From the NCBI GenBank assembly GCA_963774345.1, contig CAVZFB010000038.1, positions 310,001-374,000 of the forward strand: 64,000 bases of DNA. The letters run 5' to 3'. The stretch is from AP-15 sp963774345. Lineage in GTDB: Bacteria; Pseudomonadota; Alphaproteobacteria; ATCC43930; CGMCC-115725. The notes under the pieces are model-generated. The model was given only the letters and a program-made list of their open reading frames with translations, was not told the DNA's origin and made no database searches. Of this stretch, positions 60,787 through 64,000 are shown one piece after another; positions within the stretch are counted from its first letter, which is position 1, and each line of letters begins with the position of its first letter. The position numbers were made by a program, and so were the translations under genes.

Positions 60787-61617
60787 TTACTCTCGCGCCC
60801 ATCGCGCTCTGGGAAAGGTCGAAATAAATCCGAGGACGGAGCTAGCGAGGTTGCGGAGTTCCTGCGCGGAAAGATTCGCGAGCGGCCAGACGATTGGCCC
60901 TTGCCTGAGGGGCCAAAGTTGGCGGAGACCGGGGCCACGAGCATTTGCTTCGTATCCTCTCAGCGTCAAGGCAATCGAAAGAAAAAAGGCACGCCCAAGG
61001 CCGATACTTGTAACTTGCACGTTTTTGAATTCACCCAACGGTTCAGCCTTCGGCGCCCCGGTTAGGTCAACGCGCGCGCGTACAGTCTCATGTGAATACC
61101 CAGCGTGCCACTCTGGAGTATCATGAGTGCCTATCCAGATTCGCAACGATTTAGGTATTTTTCGAGTTAAGCGAAATTCGTTTCGCTCGCTTTGTGTTAT
61201 GACAGAATCCGCAGGATCAATGCATTCAGTAATCATCACCTTTAGTGCAATCCATACGGCGATACTATTTCGGTGTTTTCGCAGGAGCGTGCTTCTTTTA
61301 CCTTGTATTATTGTTGCCAGAAGTGGTTTTGCTTCTTCTTCAATAGCGCCCATCCACCCAGAATTACATCGTTGGCAAACTAAACGAAAACGACGATTAA
61401 AAACGTCTCTTTCTCTCACTTTTTCGTTTGCTGTATATTCACCTTGCCGGATGCGGTGCATACCGATAACGTTTAATCGTGACGGCAACTCGGGTAGGTA
61501 CTCATGCACCCACTTTGACCAGATATGTTCTTCCGACATCTGGTTCCCGGCAGTGCCGCCCTCTCCGCAAAAGATGCACTTGCGTTGTGGCTTACGTGGT
61601 AATGTGGTTCGTGCCAT
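60787..61617 (-). CDS. HNH-like nuclease family protein in an AT-rich patch
   Basis: This 276-residue protein has CIFCGEGGTAGNQMSEEHIW near residue 15, with a C-x2-C pair and EH-I, followed by LVCQRCNSGWMGAIEEEA. That is a treble-clef/HNH-like arrangement (two CxxC pairs and a His). The base composition (60660-61860) is visibly AT-richer than the neighbours, a sign of transfer. The ATG at 61617 gives MARTTLPRKPQRKC; a TTG at 61629 is the other option. A nuclease role is inferred from the motif only. Confidence 0.6.
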   Translation of the reverse strand: MARTTLPRKPQRKCIFCGEGGTAGNQMSEEHIWSKWVHEYLPELPSRLNVIGMHRIRQGEYTANEKVRERDVFNRRFRLVCQRCNSGWMGAIEEEAKPLLATIIQGKRSTLLRKHRNSIAVWIALKVMITECIDPADSVITQSERNEFRLTRKIPKSLRIWIGTHDTPEWHAGYSHETVRARVDLTGAPKAEPLGEFKNVQVTSIGLGRAFFLSIALTLRGYEANARGPGLRQLWPLRQGPIVWPLANLSAQELRNLASSVLGFISTFPRARWARE

Positions 61618-61920
61618 AAGATACTGCAATCAAAGACGAAAAAGACCGCCGAAGCGAGGAAGAAAGCAGAGCGTATCGCTCGCAACACAATCCGCCGGTC
61701 GTTCAATATGCCGTACAAGCCGCAGAAGGACCTTGTCGGCAAGACCGAGCGCGCGCGTCGGAAGCCAGCGCGGCGATCTACAATTCCTCCAAAAGAAACA
61801 TAATCCGCTGTAGGTGGTGCAGCGCTCGAAGAAGTCGTTCTGATTGTTTTTCAACAGCTGTGATTGCTGAACCGGGCAGCCCCGGCTGGCGATCGGGCAT
61901 TATGAAAAACAGCCTCAGTA
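61618..61920. other. 303-base AT-rich region without a supported gene
   Basis: A short basic plus-strand frame (KTKKTAEARKKAERIA ... IPPKET) ends near 61804 but has no good start or ribosome-binding site. Nothing else was recognised. Confidence 0.4.
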
Positions 61921-62643
61921 TCAGCGATGCATGCCGCCGAAGCCGCCATGCCCAGCGGCGGCGCCATGCGCGAAGCCGTGGGCAAAACCGTGCGCGAAGC
62001 CATGGTTGAACCCGTGGAAGAAATGGAACCTTTGCACCACGACGACCGCCGGCGCGAATCCCCAAAACCACGGGCCGCCAGCCCAATCCGGGCCCCAGTC
62101 TTGATAATAGCCCGGCGAGGCGTAATCGTTCGGAGACGGGCCCGGAGACGCGCCGGCGGCCGGCGGCGGCGGCACCGTGTAGACCTGCGGTGGCAATCCC
62201 GGCGTGTACTGAGTGGCCCGCCAGCTGCCGTCGGGCTGCGGGCAGGCGACGACCGTCGCCTGTAGCGATTGCCCGCCGACGACAACCGGCAGCGGATAGC
62301 TCACACAAGCGGCAGCGCCCGCTGGGGGTGGGGTATCGGCCGCGTGCAGCACGGCGGGTGGCGGATCGCCCGCGTTTCCACCCGACCCCGGCCCGACATC
62401 CTCCGCAATCCAAAAGCCCGGCTGGCGCTGCACCAAGCGCGATGTGCCGCTCGCCGTATGGCAGGCCGAGTGGGCCAACTGGTCCGCCGTCCCGTTCGTT
62501 AGGGCGGCGGCGCGGCAATCGGCCTGCGTGGTGGTTTGCACCGGTTGCGAGCCGCCTGCCGTCACCGCGCAGGCGGTCCCGTTGCCGGCAAATTGATAAA
62601 CCGCTAGCGCCAACATCACGGCCAGAGTCGGGATTGAGCGCAT
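61921..62643 (-). CDS. Exported His/Gly-rich protein of unknown function
   Basis: This 240-residue protein has a signal peptide (MRSIPTLAVMLALAVYQFAG, cleavage near ACA). A Cys-containing middle part includes AACVSYPLPVVVGGQSLQA then CPQPDGSWRATQYTPGLPP, with a proline-rich stretch after it. The tail is His/Gly/Phe-rich (FHGFNHGFAHGFAHGFAHGA) and could bind metal. GGAGG lies 5 bases before the ATG at 62643. No family is recognised with confidence. Confidence 0.65.
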   Translation of the reverse strand: MRSIPTLAVMLALAVYQFAGNGTACAVTAGGSQPVQTTTQADCRAAALTNGTADQLAHSACHTASGTSRLVQRQPGFWIAEDVGPGSGGNAGDPPPAVLHAADTPPPAGAAACVSYPLPVVVGGQSLQATVVACPQPDGSWRATQYTPGLPPQVYTVPPPPAAGASPGPSPNDYASPGYYQDWGPDWAGGPWFWGFAPAVVVVQRFHFFHGFNHGFAHGFAHGFAHGAAAGHGGFGGMHR

Positions 62644-62783
62644 GCCTGCCTCCACCAGGAAATATGGGCCGAACCCCCCGCGATTTGGAGCCGCCCGGTG
62701 AACATTTTCATGACCCCGACCGACGGCCGAGACACGGCCTTCGGCGGTGTGGAGAGCGCCCTGGCGAAACGCATCCCGAAAAA

Positions 62784-63343
62784 CGCCTCATCGGCTACGC
62801 CCGCGTATCCACCTAGGGGCAGACCCTCGACAGCCAGCTTGAGCAGTTGCGGGCGGCGGGATGCGCCAGCCGTAGCATCTACCGGGAGAAGGCGACGGGC
62901 GCGCGGCCCGACCGCCGCGAGCTAAACCGGATGCTCGGCAAGCTGGCCCCCGGCGACGTGGTGACGGTGACGCGCATCGACCGCCTCGCACGCAGCACGT
63001 TCGACCTGTTCGGCATCGTCAAGCGGATCGTGGACGCGAAGGCGCAGTTCCGATCCTTGGCGGAACCGTGGGCTGACACCGGCACAAGCACCGGACGCTT
63101 GATGCTGGCGGTTCTCGGCGGCTTGGCCGATGTGGAGCGCGATCTAATCCGCACGCGCACCGCCGAAGGCAGGAGCCGCGCCAAGGCCGGTGGAAAGCAT
63201 ATGGGCCGACCCCCTTCCCCTGTGCACCGGAACAGCAGAAAGAGGCGACTAGACGCCGCGCGCAGGGCGCTACGTTGCAGGAATTGGCCGACAGCTACGA
63301 CCGCAGCATTGCCACCATGCGCCGCGCCACGCGCGCCGCATGA
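62784..63343 (+). pseudogene. Serine resolvase/invertase relic
   Basis: The reading RLIGYARVST then TAG (62814-62816) then GQTLDSQLEQLRAAGC shows a stop inside the catalytic motif, where CAG to TAG is the likely change. The body is intact: VTRIDRLARSTFDLFGIVKR and LMLAVLGGLADVERDLIRTR. A second lesion near 63226, one base lost in CCGGAAC, moves the frame so that the DNA-binding end reads EQQKEATRRRAQGATLQELA to the TGA at 63343. A start codon was not found. This is a dead Tn3-type resolvase or invertase, marking past mobile-element activity. Confidence 0.82.
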
Positions 63344-63407
63344 CTTTCCGAGCCACGAGACCCATTTGAGACATTCGCGTTGATGAGGTCGGCCGATAGG
63401 AGGGGCC

Positions 63408-64000
63408 ATGACTCGTGATGAAATGAAGCTTCGCAATGTTGCAGCGATGGGTGAAGCACTGGGGGAGCAATACACGATTCTGTTTCAGGAGGTCACTGCG
63501 CTGCACCTGTATTGGAAGGAATTTTTCGAGTTGTTCGGCACTAATGACAAACGTATCGACCGTCTCAATCGCGCTGCGCCGGGGTTCTTCCAGATGCTAC
63601 AAAAACAGCAATTCGAGACGAATATGCTGCATATGGCGCGATTGACCGATCCGCCGAAGTCCGTTGGGAAATATAATCTTACGATTTGCAACCTGCCTAA
63701 CCTAATAGACCCGGCGTTGAAGCCGAGGCTGACAACGCTTATCGATGAGGCGAAGAAGAGAACGGAATTCTGTCGTGACTGGCGCAATCGCCGGTTTGCA
63801 CACCACGATCTGCTATTGGCCACACAGGATGCGAAAGCTGTTCCGCTCAAAAGCGCGACCAAGAAGAACATCAGTGCAGCCTTAGGGGCACTCGCCGACG
63901 TGTTGAACGCTATTGAGCACCATTACTATAAGAATGTGTGTGTTTTCGGTGCGATCGCGCCGCACAAGGGTGCGGCGACGCTGCTGCACGTATTGGGGTT
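63408..64000 (+). CDS. AbiU2-like HEPN protein (runs off the window)
   Basis: A frame starts at ATG 63408, after AGGAGGGG, and stays open to the window end (197 codons). Residues such as LYWKEFFELFG, MLHMARLTDPP and FCRDWRNRRFAHHDLLLATQ match the AbiU2-type HEPN pattern, in which R-x-R-x4-H is the RNase-like centre. AbiU2 is an abortive-infection component in lactococci. The 3' end is missing, so neither length nor partner is known. It follows the resolvase relic. Confidence 0.55.
   Translation, partial: MTRDEMKLRNVAAMGEALGEQYTILFQEVTALHLYWKEFFELFGTNDKRIDRLNRAAPGFFQMLQKQQFETNMLHMARLTDPPKSVGKYNLTICNLPNLIDPALKPRLTTLIDEAKKRTEFCRDWRNRRFAHHDLLLATQDAKAVPLKSATKKNISAALGALADVLNAIEHHYYKNVCVFGAIAPHKGAATLLHVLG

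Noticed and set aside
61630..61804. Short basic plus-strand frame
   Set aside because: No start codon with a ribosome-binding site; sequence is low-complexity Lys/Arg.

Overview
The window looks like a high-GC alphaproteobacterial chromosome. The evidence is a GapR/DUF2312 protein, a CtaA heme A synthase, a DUF1244 protein and an XrtA (exosortase A) exopolysaccharide locus of proteobacterial type. I cannot place it below class; a soil or plant-associated Rhizobiales or Rhodospirillales member would fit. No rRNA, tRNA or CRISPR array was seen.

Layout. (1) 1-3.3 kb: the 3' end of an MFS efflux pump and an exported DUF1800/DUF1501 pair. (2) 3.6-13.4 kb, plus strand: an XrtA operon with a Wza-like export lipoprotein, chain-length determinant (frameshifted), tyrosine autokinase, outer-membrane barrel, XrtA-associated ATPase, polysaccharide deacetylase, FemAB-like protein and an exosortase A-EpsI fusion. 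(3) 13.9-40.5 kb, minus strand: a 26.5 kb extracellular contractile injection system (eCIS), read from sheath and tube through assembly factors, hub, spike, PAAR tip, gp25 wedge, two J-type baseplate proteins and a gpI-like protein to a DUF6519/beta-helix protein, an Ig-like protein and a DUF4157 cargo candidate. Many junctions are ATGA or GTGA overlaps, so it is probably one long operon. Its 350-bp upstream region holds a near-consensus CRP-type site, a 19-bp palindrome and a 26-bp tandem repeat. (4) 40.8-44.8 kb, minus strand: methylmalonyl-CoA mutase, heme A synthase and a CobE-like protein. (5) 44.9-50.7 kb: a FecR/DUF6600 protein, a threonine-aldolase-like enzyme (frameshifted), GapR, DUF1244 and an arsR-arsM-acr3 arsenic operon followed by a relic of a second acr3. 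(6) 50.8-60.6 kb: mixed genes, including a beta-helix membrane protein split by a stop codon, a YbdK ligase, a Trypco2 protein, an NTase/HEPN pair, a hydrolase, an M23 peptidase with BTRD1-type repeats, an ACS-family MFS transporter and a cupin. (7) 60.7-64 kb: an accessory patch, partly AT-rich, with an HNH-like protein, a dead serine resolvase and an AbiU2-like HEPN gene that runs off the window.

The eCIS is the most interesting system. It has a single sheath and a single tube gene, the sheath carries an inserted pair of aromatic/Cys repeats, no tape-measure protein is recognisable, and the DUF4157 protein ends in a domain I cannot assign. Single-base frameshifts interrupt the sheath, the first J-type protein (twice) and the DUF6519 protein; similar lesions occur in the chain-length determinant and the aldolase. 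They may be consensus errors in the sequence or real decay, and this decides whether the system can work.
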